Shown one piece after another: positions 26,283 to 34,141 of a DNA stretch of 64,000 nt. Source of the DNA: Hydrocurvibacter sp036169815 (GTDB taxonomy: Bacteria > Campylobacterota > Campylobacteria > Campylobacterales > Sulfurimonadaceae); the NCBI GenBank assembly GCA_036169815.1, contig JAVHOA010000107.1, positions 1 to 64,000 of the forward strand, read 5' to 3'. A program made the translations under genes and the position numbers. Under the pieces are notes generated by a model, which was given only the letters and a program-made list of their open reading frames with translations, was not told the DNA's origin and searched no databases. Every line of letters begins with the position of its first letter. Positions within the stretch are counted from its first letter, which is position 1.

Positions 26283-26959
26283 AATCGCATCCTATCCATC
26301 AATATCGCTCCAGCTACACTGACATTTAAAGAATCAAATCCATTTTCCATCTTTATGGAGATTTTTTCATCCAATCTTGCCACAGCTTTAAGAGGTAAGC
26401 CCTCGCCTTCACTTCCAAGAATAATCGCCCGTTTTTGCGCAGGCTTACTATCTCGAATATCCTCTCCATCCGTCACAGCTCCATAAATCGTAAAGCCTGA
26501 CATTTTCAAATCATTGATAACATCATAAAGATTTGTAACGACAGAAAAAGGCATATCACAAAGTGCTCCGCTTGAGCTTCGCATAATAGGTTCGATGGCG
26601 AGTTGTTTTACACCAGTTGCAACAATACCATCGACGCCAAACGCATACGCACTGCGCACAATAGCGCCAATATTGCCTACATCGGTAATCGATGCGAGTA
26701 TGATGACAAAATCTTTATTTAAAAAAGTTTTGAAAGGTGCGAGAGAAAAATCCTCTATCTCGGCTAAAAAGCCTTGATGATTTGAACTTTTACACATCTT
26801 GTCCGCGGCATCGCTTGGAATGCGCTTGACTTCAAAATCGTACTTCATCAGTTTTGAGTACTCTTTTTTATCTATCTCTTTTGCAAGGTAGAGTTTAGAA
26901 ACAAGTTTGGGGTGATTTTGCAGTATATAATATACTGGCTGTTTTCCATAAATTAACAT
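26279..26959 (-). CDS. rlmB: 23S rRNA 2'-O-ribose methyltransferase, TrmH/RlmB family
   Basis: 226 residues, SPOUT fold. An N-terminal L30e-like substrate domain (YGKQPVYYIL) precedes the knot motifs: SITDVGNIGAIVRSAYAFG (motif 1), IILGSEGEGLP (motif 2) and IKMENGFDSLNVSVAGAILM (motif 3, with the SAM-pocket NVSVA). Probably methylates G2251 of 23S rRNA; other TrmH-family targets are possible. Confidence 0.9.
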   Translation of the reverse strand: MLIYGKQPVYYILQNHPKLVSKLYLAKEIDKKEYSKLMKYDFEVKRIPSDAADKMCKSSNHQGFLAEIEDFSLAPFKTFLNKDFVIILASITDVGNIGAIVRSAYAFGVDGIVATGVKQLAIEPIMRSSSGALCDMPFSVVTNLYDVINDLKMSGFTIYGAVTDGEDIRDSKPAQKRAIILGSEGEGLPLKAVARLDEKISIKMENGFDSLNVSVAGAILMDRMRL

Positions 26960-26989
26960 AATGAAATTTTAACCAAAAATTTCTATTTT

Positions 26990-27805
26990 TTAGTTGAGTT
27001 CAAGCAGTCTTTTATAGCAACTCTTTGGATTCTCACCTGTGATTTTAGAGATAAGCTTTGAAGCTGTTTTCATGGGAAGTTCTAACTCTAAGATATCATT
27101 TTGGCTTATATTAGAGTTGATCGCTTCGCCAGCTTCTATCACAACGACCCATTCGCCTTTGTAGTTTCCATCAAGCGCTTTTGTAATCTCTTGAGCGCTT
27201 CCATGCAAATATCGCTGAAACTTCTTTGTCAGCTCTTTTGCAACAAAAAGTTTTCTTGTAGGCACCTCTTTACTCAACTCTTCTAAAAGTTTATCAAGGC
27301 GATGAGGCGATTCATATACAATGGTTGTATAGCCATTATAGAGTGCTTTTTGCAAAGCGCGCTCACGATCAGCACCTTTATGCGGTAAAAATCCAAAAAA
27401 CAAAAAACTTGTCTCGACAAAACCACTTGCTGCATACGCAGTAAGCACGGCATTGGCTCCGGGGAGGACATCATATTTGACGCCATTGTCTTTGCAATAT
27501 GCAACTAAAAGCTGCCCTGGATCACTGATGCCTGGCATTCCAGCATCGCTTGCATAAACAACATTCTTTTCAAAAAAATCGGGTGAAAGGTTTTGAACAA
27601 AATGGTGTTCATTGTGTGAATGCAGGGAAATAAATTGTTGATTTTCCTTGCATAGTAGGCTATAGCGCTCTTTAAGTATCAAGATGAGTTTTTTGGTGAC
27701 GCGAGTATCTTCGCAAAGTAGTATATCGGCTTCACCCAAAGCGCTCATGGCTCTGAGTGTTATATCGCCAATATTTCCAATCGGAGTTGGAACAAGAGTT
27801 AACAT
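26990..27805 (-). CDS. rsmI: 16S rRNA 2'-O-methyltransferase RsmI (C1402)
   Basis: 271 residues. N-terminal LTLVPTPIGNIGDITLRA, the motif EDTRVTKKL and SDAGMPGISDPG are diagnostic of the RsmI tetrapyrrole-methylase-fold family. The C-terminal part binds RNA (YKGEWVVVIEAGE). 18 bases after rpmE, so in the same translation-related operon with rlmB. Confidence 0.95.
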   Translation of the reverse strand: MLTLVPTPIGNIGDITLRAMSALGEADILLCEDTRVTKKLILILKERYSLLCKENQQFISLHSHNEHHFVQNLSPDFFEKNVVYASDAGMPGISDPGQLLVAYCKDNGVKYDVLPGANAVLTAYAASGFVETSFLFFGFLPHKGADRERALQKALYNGYTTIVYESPHRLDKLLEELSKEVPTRKLFVAKELTKKFQRYLHGSAQEITKALDGNYKGEWVVVIEAGEAINSNISQNDILELELPMKTASKLISKITGENPKSCYKRLLELN

Positions 27806-27823
27806 AAGTGTTAAACTCTTCGA

Positions 27824-28024
27824 TTAGTTCATGTTGTAACGTCTTTTGAATTTATCAATACGTCCAGCAGTATCAACCATACGTTCAGAACCTGTAAAGA
27901 ATGGGTGACATTCATTACAAATATCGATTTGCATTTCGCTTTTTTGACCTTTTGTTACAAATGTGTTGCCACATGAACAAGTAACTGTACAATCAACTAA
28001 ATTTGGGTGGATATCTTTTTTCAT
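27824..28024 (-). CDS. rpmE: Ribosomal protein L31 (zinc type)
   Basis: 66 residues from the ATG at 28024 (MKKDIHPNLVDCTVTCSCGN) behind AAAGG; seven extra upstream codons are rejected. Zinc ligands C16 and C18 (CSCGN) and CNECHP mark the zinc-binding C+ form. RIDKFKRRY near the C-terminus is typical of L31. Confidence 0.96.
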   Translation of the reverse strand: MKKDIHPNLVDCTVTCSCGNTFVTKGQKSEMQIDICNECHPFFTGSERMVDTAGRIDKFKRRYNMN

Positions 28025-28130
28025 TATAGGAACCTTTTGATACACGTTTGCGTGCGTATATCTATATATATTTTAAATCCGTATGGGGGCAGATTTTTTG
28101 AAATGCAAGTGTATCTAAATTAATCTTTTA

Positions 28131-28814
28131 TTACAATAACATCTTTGAGGCAACCGCCACGACTGCTGTTTCAGAGCGCAGAACCATCGGCGTATCAAGC
28201 CTATACACCTTTTGCGCACTTAAAAGCTTTTTTTCACTCTCACTAAATCCGCCCTCACACCCGATGAGAATTGTTTCAAACTTCTCATCACCTCTGAGTG
28301 AATCTTCACAAAAATCAAACACAACCGTATCGGGATATTTTTTAACAAACTCCGCACTATTTTTCAGTGTTTCAAACTCCATCTCGTCAGTTCTGCCACA
28401 CTGAGAAGAGGAGCTTTGCAAAATACGTCCAAAGCGGTTAAAGTCAGGTTTAAAATTTTTCTGTGATTTATCACAATAGATAAAACTAATCTTTTTCACA
28501 CCCAGCTCATTGAGCATCGGCAACACTTTTTCCACGGAGTTTGTATCGATGACACACCAGCCTACATGTAAGCGTTTGAAAGATTCTACTTTTTTCTTAT
28601 ACGACTCCAAGAGGCTTACATGTAAGGCTCTTGGATCGATTGAAATTATCTCGTACATGTAAGCCATTGCAAGATTTTCGCTTGAGCGAAACATCAAGAT
28701 ATCGCCCTCTTTATGACGTCTTACTTTGATGAGATATTTATGCATCTCACCTTTAATATTTATCTCTTGGCGCCCTGCATCTTCGTGAGTAACATAGATC
28801 ACAGCCACATCCAA
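28131..28814 (-). CDS. rsmE: 16S rRNA m3U1498 methyltransferase
   Basis: 227 residues, SPOUT superfamily. PUA-like N-terminal region (HKYLIKVRRHKEGD), then KKISFIYCDKSQKN, SSSQCGRTDEMEFE, the SAM knot ILIGCEGGFSESEK and LRSETAVVAVASKML. It overlaps the membrane protein upstream by 16 bases. The gene contains one exact palindrome and two near-copies, the densest cluster in the window. Confidence 0.92.
   Translation of the reverse strand: MDVAVIYVTHEDAGRQEINIKGEMHKYLIKVRRHKEGDILMFRSSENLAMAYMYEIISIDPRALHVSLLESYKKKVESFKRLHVGWCVIDTNSVEKVLPMLNELGVKKISFIYCDKSQKNFKPDFNRFGRILQSSSSQCGRTDEMEFETLKNSAEFVKKYPDTVVFDFCEDSLRGDEKFETILIGCEGGFSESEKKLLSAQKVYRLDTPMVLRSETAVVAVASKMLL
28615..28626. repeat. CTTACATGTAAG palindrome in rsmE
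   Basis: Exact copy in GGCTTACATGTAAGGC context, read as L-H-V-S in ALHVSLL. Near-copies flank it at 28561 and 28653. Confidence 0.9.
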
Positions 28815-29203
28815 AGTGATATTACAAGAAGCAATAAAAACTCTATCGAAAGGATTTTGATGGCATAAGCCCTATATAAAGGGATGGCATGTGGCAAATT
28901 TTTAAGATGTTTAAGTGGTTTAACTCTTTTGGCTTCTAAAATAATAAAGACAACTCCAACTACAATCATCGCCACATTTGCGAGTGTAAAGTGCAGATGT
29001 TTTGCCGCCATCATCACTGTGCCTGTAAAGAGAACCGATGCGAGTACCACAGCAATTGTCGGAGTTAGATACGCCATTTTTTTGCGGTAAGCAAACAGCT
29101 CTTTGGCTTGAAAAAGCAACAAAAAATTTAGTCCAATCATCACTAAAAGTGCAATTGCACCCAAGTTGTGAGCATCAATGCTTGTCGTGTACATGTAATT
29201 CAT
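28799..29203 (-). CDS. Small four-helix membrane protein, function unknown
   Basis: 134 residues with four hydrophobic helices (GAIALLVMIGLNFLLLF, LTPTIAVVLASVLF, LANVAMIVVGVVFIILE, IEFLLLLVISLWMWL). A helix carries MMAAKHLHF, so metal or heme binding is conceivable but unproven. A membrane protein sits next to the rsmE homologue in Campylobacter as well (recalled). The second to fourth codons TAC ATG TAC form a stop-free version of the palindrome. Divergent from moeA. Confidence 0.75.
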   Translation of the reverse strand: MNYMYTTSIDAHNLGAIALLVMIGLNFLLLFQAKELFAYRKKMAYLTPTIAVVLASVLFTGTVMMAAKHLHFTLANVAMIVVGVVFIILEAKRVKPLKHLKNLPHAIPLYRAYAIKILSIEFLLLLVISLWMWL

Positions 29204-29216
29204 AAGCGAATTTTAC

Positions 29217-29222
29217 TATAAT
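29217..29222 (+). promoter_or_regulatory. -10 box of moeA
   Basis: TATAAT in TTTACTATAATATG, 29 bases before the moeA ATG. Confidence 0.6.
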
Positions 29223-29251
29223 ATGTCTAAAAAATATCAAGGATTTTTCTG

Positions 29252-30472
29252 ATGCATGTATCGGTCGAAGAAGCACTGCAACTCATTTACAAAACAATAA
29301 CACCAACAAAAAGTAAAATTCTTTCCATTGAAGAAGCGATTGGCCATGTCTTGGCAACTGACATCGTTGCAACACATGCACTCCCGCCCTATGATAATTC
29401 AGCAATGGATGGCTATGCCCTCAAATGTGATGCAATCAATACAAATTTAACAATACTCACAACAATTTTAGCAGGCGATAAAGAGGAATACAAGCTCCAA
29501 GATGGCTGCGCGTATAAGATTATGACAGGAGCGAAAATCCCTTTTGGTACTGAAGCAATCGTGCCTATTGAAGAGGTACAAACCAATGGCAAAGTTGTCA
29601 GTTTCTCTAAAGAGGTAAAACATGGCATGCATATCCGTCTCTCGGGAGAAGATATCAAAGTCGCAGAGTGCATCTTGCAAAAAAATACACTCCTTTGTGC
29701 CCACCATATCACTCTGCTTGCATCTCAGGGTATCTCACATGTAAGAGTTTATGCTAAACCACGCGTCGCACTCTTTGCATCTGGAAGCGAACTTAAAATG
29801 CACTGGGAAAAACTTGGTGTGCATCAACTTTACAATACCAACACCCCAACTTTTCTTGCTCGATCTCGTGAACTTGGTTGCAAGGCTGATTTTCTAGGAA
29901 CAGCCCACGATAGCGTAGAAGCACTTTGTGAGATGATACAAACTGCCCTTGATTATGATCTTATCATCACTTCAGGCGGAGTAAGTGTGGGCGATGCGGA
30001 TTTCACAAAAGAGGCGTTTTCTTATTTTGATTTTGAGCCAATCTTCGAAAAAGTAGATATTAAACCAGGAAAACCAACAACATTTGGGCGTATTGGTAAG
30101 AGTTATGTGCTCAATCTCCCTGGAAATCCTCTAGCTGCAACTTTGAACTTTGAACTTTTCGCCAAAGCCGCCATCTTGGCGCTCAGTGCAAACGAAGAGA
30201 AATATATCAATGCGATAGAAACAAAAATGGCAAAAGAGTTTGTCACAAAAGCAGCCAAACGCAGTTTGATTCCTGGATATTTCGATGGTACAAGCTTTGA
30301 TGCCATAGAAAAATTCGCCCCAGGAATGATTTTGCCGATGGCTCTTTGTAATGGATTTATTATGATAGACAAAACAGTTTCACACCTAAAAAGTGGAGCA
30401 AGTGTGAAGTTTATCTCTTCTCGTTTTTGCTTTACATGTAAGTATGAAAAAGATTTAGTAAGTTATGAATAG
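29252..30472 (+). CDS. moeA: Molybdopterin molybdotransferase
   Basis: Inserts molybdate into molybdopterin; needed by narB and fdhF in this window. 406 residues. Motifs: ALPPYDNSAMDGYA, GAKIPFGTEAIVPIEEV, ASGSEL, TSGGVSVGDADFTKEAF, KPGKPTTFGR and LPGNPLAA. The C-terminal domain is short and ends in FTCKYEKDLVSYE, encoded partly by the palindrome. A 33-codon frame overlaps its stop. Confidence 0.94.
   Translation: MHVSVEEALQLIYKTITPTKSKILSIEEAIGHVLATDIVATHALPPYDNSAMDGYALKCDAINTNLTILTTILAGDKEEYKLQDGCAYKIMTGAKIPFGTEAIVPIEEVQTNGKVVSFSKEVKHGMHIRLSGEDIKVAECILQKNTLLCAHHITLLASQGISHVRVYAKPRVALFASGSELKMHWEKLGVHQLYNTNTPTFLARSRELGCKADFLGTAHDSVEALCEMIQTALDYDLIITSGGVSVGDADFTKEAFSYFDFEPIFEKVDIKPGKPTTFGRIGKSYVLNLPGNPLAATLNFELFAKAAILALSANEEKYINAIETKMAKEFVTKAAKRSLIPGYFDGTSFDAIEKFAPGMILPMALCNGFIMIDKTVSHLKSGASVKFISSRFCFTCKYEKDLVSYE
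30432..30441. repeat. TTACATGTAA core in moeA
   Basis: Core copy (TTTACATGTAAG), read as F-T-C-K 11 residues before the stop. Confidence 0.88.
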
Positions 30473-30566
30473 GTTTTTAACGAAGTCGGTTGTGAACTTT
30501 CTTAAAATCCTATTTCTTAGCTTGATTTTTTACTCGCTCTTCCTTACACGGAGCGAGGATTGGTAA
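30465..30566 (+). CDS. Possible 33-residue membrane peptide coupled to moeA
   Basis: The ATG lies inside the last codons of moeA (ATGAATAG), so it would be translated by re-initiation. The peptide has a basic N-terminus (MNRFLTKSVVNF), one hydrophobic helix (LKILFLSLIFYSLFL) and the tail TRSEDW. Its 3' end overlaps the queD 3' end by 23 bases on the other strand. No homologue is known to me; it may be a chance frame. Confidence 0.3.
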   Translation: MNRFLTKSVVNFLKILFLSLIFYSLFLTRSEDW

Positions 30567-31125
30567 AACTTTTTTTATTTTTAATATCTTCAAAAAGGTT
30601 CACATCTCCAAAACCCTCTCGCACTGCGTCACTAAAGATGATTGCATCCAAAGCAATTTCACCCATCGCTTTTGAGTACGCATCCTCTGCAAAACATTGC
30701 GCACACCCTGTCTCTGTTTCATGCACAATCACGCTATGAAGCTTGACCTCTTTTTCTCCATTTACCTTCCATGTAAGCCCTAAAAGTGCATCAATGAGCA
30801 GAAAAATAACTCGGCTAAACTGCTCAGCCGATGGAGAAACTGGAAGTTCTACCCATCTTGTGGAGTGTTTTTTCATATCCGCTTTGTAGCTTGCATCATC
30901 GTCTCTCCACAGCGTAATAGCATGGTCAAAACTCTCCACAAGCGCTTTCATATTTTGTTTCATAAGCCCAAAATCATACACCATCTGCCCATTATCCAAA
31001 AAGTTGGATTCAAATAAAATCTCCACTTTATAAGAGTGCCCATGCACAGAACTCCGACACTTTACAGAACTGCATCCACGCACAATATGTGCATTTTCAA
31101 ATTTAAAAAGTTTTCTGATTATCAT
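30544..31125 (-). CDS. queD: 6-carboxy-5,6,7,8-tetrahydropterin synthase (QueD)
   Basis: Second step of queuosine/preQ0 synthesis. 193 residues. Zinc histidines in FENAH and VHGHSYKVE, catalytic cysteine in GCSSVKCRSSVHGHS, DFGLMK, and the E-x-T of HETETGCAQCF. Longer than the usual ~120-residue QueD, with an insert after residue 80 as in other Campylobacterota homologues (recalled). It starts 3 bases after the queE stop. Confidence 0.9.
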   Translation of the reverse strand: MIIRKLFKFENAHIVRGCSSVKCRSSVHGHSYKVEILFESNFLDNGQMVYDFGLMKQNMKALVESFDHAITLWRDDDASYKADMKKHSTRWVELPVSPSAEQFSRVIFLLIDALLGLTWKVNGEKEVKLHSVIVHETETGCAQCFAEDAYSKAMGEIALDAIIFSDAVREGFGDVNLFEDIKNKKSFTNPRSV

Positions 31126-31128
31126 CGT

Positions 31129-31887
31129 TTACACTCCATGATTTTGATCCCAGATTCGGATGTGAAGTCGGTCGCTGTAGGTGTAGCCTTTTGTTTTACA
31201 AAATTCTATAAGCGCTAGAGAGTTTTTCTCTATCTCTTTTTTGCTCGCACCAATTGGCATGCAATAGACTTGCAAAAAAGGTGCGTAAGCGATGATTGCG
31301 TCAATCTCCTCATCAAGTCCCAGATTAATCGATGCTTCATCGATAGAAAACTTAAAAAACGCCTCTTTTGCATTGTGCGCATACGAGGCAATCGCAGTGG
31401 GTTTGACACGTTTTGAGAAACCCTCAGCAGAGTTGGAAAGCTTCACTGAAAGCGCATAGATACACTCTTTGTAGATTGGAAATTTTTGAAAATCTATCAG
31501 AATTGTCGCATTTGTTTCAAATGTTACACGATGCTTTTGCTCTCTCAGTTTCGTTATAAACGCGACAAAGACTGGATCGTCATAGTTTAAAAGTGGTTCT
31601 CCGCCTGTGAGAACAACATCTACCGCTTCTGGAAGTTCATAGAAGTCCATTACATGGTAGAGTTGCTCGCACTTGGTGATAGGAATCCACTGGGATGCAA
31701 AATGCTCACGATTGACCGCATAGACGGTATCACAACCTAAAACTGACTCGCCACTTGGTGTGCTTTGAATACATCCAAAACCCTCGCAGCGCATATTGCA
31801 TCCGCCAAAACGAAAGAAAAGTGAAGGCACACCCACATAACGTCCCTCGCCTTGGATGGAGTAAAAATGTTCTACAAGGGAGATCAT
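31129..31887 (-). CDS. queE: 7-carboxy-7-deazaguanine synthase (QueE), radical SAM
   Basis: Third step of preQ0 synthesis. 252 residues. YSIQGEGRYVGVPSLFFRFG is the QueE start. The cluster cysteines read GGC30NMRC34EGFGC39, a CX3CX4C spacing instead of the common CX3CX2C. LTGGEPLLN is the SAM-contacting GGEP motif. It overlaps the 43-codon gene upstream (ATGA), and that gene overlaps moaA, so moaA, the small gene, queE and queD form one operon. Confidence 0.9.
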   Translation of the reverse strand: MISLVEHFYSIQGEGRYVGVPSLFFRFGGCNMRCEGFGCIQSTPSGESVLGCDTVYAVNREHFASQWIPITKCEQLYHVMDFYELPEAVDVVLTGGEPLLNYDDPVFVAFITKLREQKHRVTFETNATILIDFQKFPIYKECIYALSVKLSNSAEGFSKRVKPTAIASYAHNAKEAFFKFSIDEASINLGLDEEIDAIIAYAPFLQVYCMPIGASKKEIEKNSLALIEFCKTKGYTYSDRLHIRIWDQNHGV

Positions 31888-32015
31888 TTTTGCTCCATAA
31901 GAAGCAAGGCTTCTTGAGCTTTACGCTGAGTAAAACCAAGTGTTAACGTAGCTGTTTGGATTTGTTCAAACTGCGTATAAAAATGATGATAAAAATGTTC
32001 TACTAAAGCGAGCAT
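31884..32015 (-). CDS. 43-residue protein between moaA and queE, unrecognised
   Basis: The ATG (32015) overlaps the moaA stop (TGATG) and the TGA (31884-31886) overlaps the queE ATG (ATGA), so the frame exactly fills the gap between two operon genes. This is strong evidence that it is real. The product is predicted mostly helical: MLALVEHFYHHFYTQFEQIQ, then a second helix containing RKAQEALLLMEQK. It has four aromatic residues and two adjacent histidines. No signal peptide or membrane segment. Function unknown. Confidence 0.7.
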   Translation of the reverse strand: MLALVEHFYHHFYTQFEQIQTATLTLGFTQRKAQEALLLMEQK

Positions 32016-32980
32016 CAGCCACCCGTTTCGTAAAAAGCACGGGTTGAAACTTCATCGCTAGACTCACTCCAACGGTTTTTTTCAGGTTTCGTGCGCACTA
32101 CCTCTTTGAGCACAAGCGCTGCATTTTTGATATCACCACGCTGGATAAAATCTTTAATACTCATCGCTTCATCAAAATACAAACATGGGATCAAAAACCC
32201 CTCGGCCGTGAGGCGGATGCGGTTGCATTTTTTACAAAAATCATCCTCATAAGGCTCGATAATACCAAATTTATACCCGTCTTCCATTTTAAAATAGTGC
32301 GATGGAGAATGGCCATCAAACCCCTCATCACTAAAAGTATAATGCGCTTTGATATGTGCTAAAAGTTCAGCACTTTTCATCCCCTTAATATCTGCAGACG
32401 CATGTGTATTTTCCATGTATTCGATAAAACGCACTGTCATATTACGTTCTTTGCAATACTCTAAAATATCAACAATCTCATCTGCGTTCATCCCTTTCAT
32501 TGGAACCATATTTATCTTTACTTTTAGCCCAACGCGAAGCGCCTCTTCAACACCCTCTAAAACATTTTTTAAAACATCTTTTCCAGCTATTTTTTGCGCT
32601 ATCTCAGGTTTGAGTGAATCCACAGAGATATTGATACGGCTCAGTCCTGCATCTTTAAGCTTTTGTGCGGCATTTTTTAAGAGATAGCCATTTGTCGTCA
32701 TCGCAAGATCAATATCACTTTTGTAGTCATAAATCATCTTAATAAATGTATCCAGATCCTCTCGAAGCAGTGGTTCTCCACCCGTGATACGTATCTTTTT
32801 AATCCCCTCATCGATGGCAATTTTTAAGAATTCAAAAAGATCTTCAAAAGAGAGTAAATTCTCTTTTGGTACCCATGAAAAAGGTTTTTCTGGCATACAG
32901 TATTGACACCTAAAATTACATCTCTCTGTTACAGAAACGCGAATATAGTCAACTACTCTATCGTAACTATCTATTAGCAA
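32015..32980 (-). CDS. moaA: GTP 3',8-cyclase, molybdenum cofactor synthesis
   Basis: First step of molybdopterin synthesis. 321 residues. SAM cluster CNFRCQYC, GGEPLLR, and a second C-terminal [4Fe-4S] site in FCKKCNRIRLT and IPC. The frame starts with TTG (32980), with AAGGA seven bases upstream, so a TTG start is accepted. It ends ETGG rather than the usual terminal GG followed directly by the stop; the GG tail is present. Confidence 0.94.
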   Translation of the reverse strand: MLIDSYDRVVDYIRVSVTERCNFRCQYCMPEKPFSWVPKENLLSFEDLFEFLKIAIDEGIKKIRITGGEPLLREDLDTFIKMIYDYKSDIDLAMTTNGYLLKNAAQKLKDAGLSRINISVDSLKPEIAQKIAGKDVLKNVLEGVEEALRVGLKVKINMVPMKGMNADEIVDILEYCKERNMTVRFIEYMENTHASADIKGMKSAELLAHIKAHYTFSDEGFDGHSPSHYFKMEDGYKFGIIEPYEDDFCKKCNRIRLTAEGFLIPCLYFDEAMSIKDFIQRGDIKNAALVLKEVVRTKPEKNRWSESSDEVSTRAFYETGG

Positions 32981-33009
32981 AAAAAATCCTTGGAATTACA
33001 AAGTTTTGG

Positions 33010-33015
33010 ATTATA
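33010..33015 (-). promoter_or_regulatory. -10 box of moaA operon
   Basis: Minus-strand TATAAT in GATATAATCC, 30 bases before the moaA TTG start. The rest of 32981-33149 shows only AT-rich sequence. Confidence 0.5.
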
Positions 33016-33149
33016 TCAATATGAAGTTTGTAAAGAGTTGATATTGCATGAAAATCAAATTTTTTTAATATTGTCCATATAATTTTTCTAAAAAAATCGA
33101 TTATTGAAAGAAACTCAGTGTTGTTTTTGGGGATTTGTGGAACAGATGC

Positions 33150-33180
33150 CAAGATTGAGAGTACAAGCTCTCAAATCTTG
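33150..33180 (-). other. Hairpin after petC
   Basis: CAAGATTGAGAG (33150-33161) pairs with CTCTCAAATCTTG (33168-33180), 12 pairs with one bulged base and a 6-base loop, ending 6 bases from the petC stop. No T-run follows on the minus strand, so it may stabilise the mRNA end rather than terminate on its own. Confidence 0.6.
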
Positions 33181-33186
33181 ATTGTA

Positions 33187-34128
33187 TTAATGTAAGTCTT
33201 TCCAAACTGAACGTTTCCATAAATATGCAAAGAGTGCAAATATGACAATAAATATCATCACTTTTTGTCCCACTTCCTCACGTTCAAAACGTTTTGTGTC
33301 ACCAGCATCTGCTAAGTGTTCTATCACTTTATCCGCAGTTTCAGCGCTCACACCAACGCGTGGCATTGCAGTTCCTGCAAGAAGATTTTGAGGATTTTCT
33401 ACAAACGTACTGATATAATGTTCACCACGAGAACGGATATACATTGAAAGATCTGGAGGTAATTTCCCCATATATTTTGTCAATGCATCTTCATAATCAA
33501 GCACTTGAATATCAAACGCTAATTCATCTTTTTTCATTTTGAACGTAGGTTTTTCGCCTATTTGTGTCCATTTTTCATATTTCATAGCATGACAACGTCC
33601 ACAAGCTGCTTCAAAAGCCATTTTTGGAGTCAATTTATCTTGTTTAACCGCAATTGATTGCAGGTAAGCAACCATATCTGCGACCTCTTGATCGAGATCT
33701 CCGCCAGCGCCTCCGAATTGGGACATTGGGTGCATTTTACCACTCGCTGCATCATATTTGTGTTCCACTTTGAGTGCATGCGCAGGATTTTTGATAAGTG
33801 CCACTAGAAATTTTGCATCATACACAACACCAGCATTACTTAAATCTGGTGGTTTTACACCATAGCTTTGAGCAGCTGCAACAGGATCCATCGGAGCGGG
33901 AATACTCGCTACTGCGATAGAGTGACAAGCGCTACAAGCGCCAGCGCCCATCACTAAATCTTTCCCGCGAGTCGCGTCACCTTTTTTACTAAGAGCTGGA
34001 AGATCAGCATAAGCAAATTTTTCACTCTCTACATGTTTGTGCATTTTAGAATGTGCAAACGGTTCAACAAGATAGTATGTAACAAGCGTAAAAACTGTAA
34101 CAATAGCTAATATAAATAATTCTTTCAT
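33187..34128 (-). CDS. petC: Cytochrome c1, diheme (bc1 complex)
   Basis: 313 residues. N-terminal membrane anchor (LFILAIVTVFTLVTYYLV), two heme motifs CSACH and CGRCH, and a C-terminal helix (VMIFIVIFALFAYLW). The twin-heme c1 is characteristic of Campylobacterota and differs from the monoheme mitochondrial-type c1. KLPPDLSMYIRSRGEHYIS resembles conserved c1 segments. Third gene of petABC; passes quinol electrons to periplasmic cytochromes. Confidence 0.93.
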   Translation of the reverse strand: MKELFILAIVTVFTLVTYYLVEPFAHSKMHKHVESEKFAYADLPALSKKGDATRGKDLVMGAGACSACHSIAVASIPAPMDPVAAAQSYGVKPPDLSNAGVVYDAKFLVALIKNPAHALKVEHKYDAASGKMHPMSQFGGAGGDLDQEVADMVAYLQSIAVKQDKLTPKMAFEAACGRCHAMKYEKWTQIGEKPTFKMKKDELAFDIQVLDYEDALTKYMGKLPPDLSMYIRSRGEHYISTFVENPQNLLAGTAMPRVGVSAETADKVIEHLADAGDTKRFEREEVGQKVMIFIVIFALFAYLWKRSVWKDLH

Positions 34129-34141
34129 TTTCTATTTCCCC

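Noticed and set aside
30533..30557. Inverted repeat after moeA as a bidirectional terminator
   Set aside because: Neither strand has a T-run directly after the stem.
32967..33152. 61-codon minus-strand frame upstream of moaA
   Set aside because: It overlaps the moaA start and promoter, and lacks a ribosome site.
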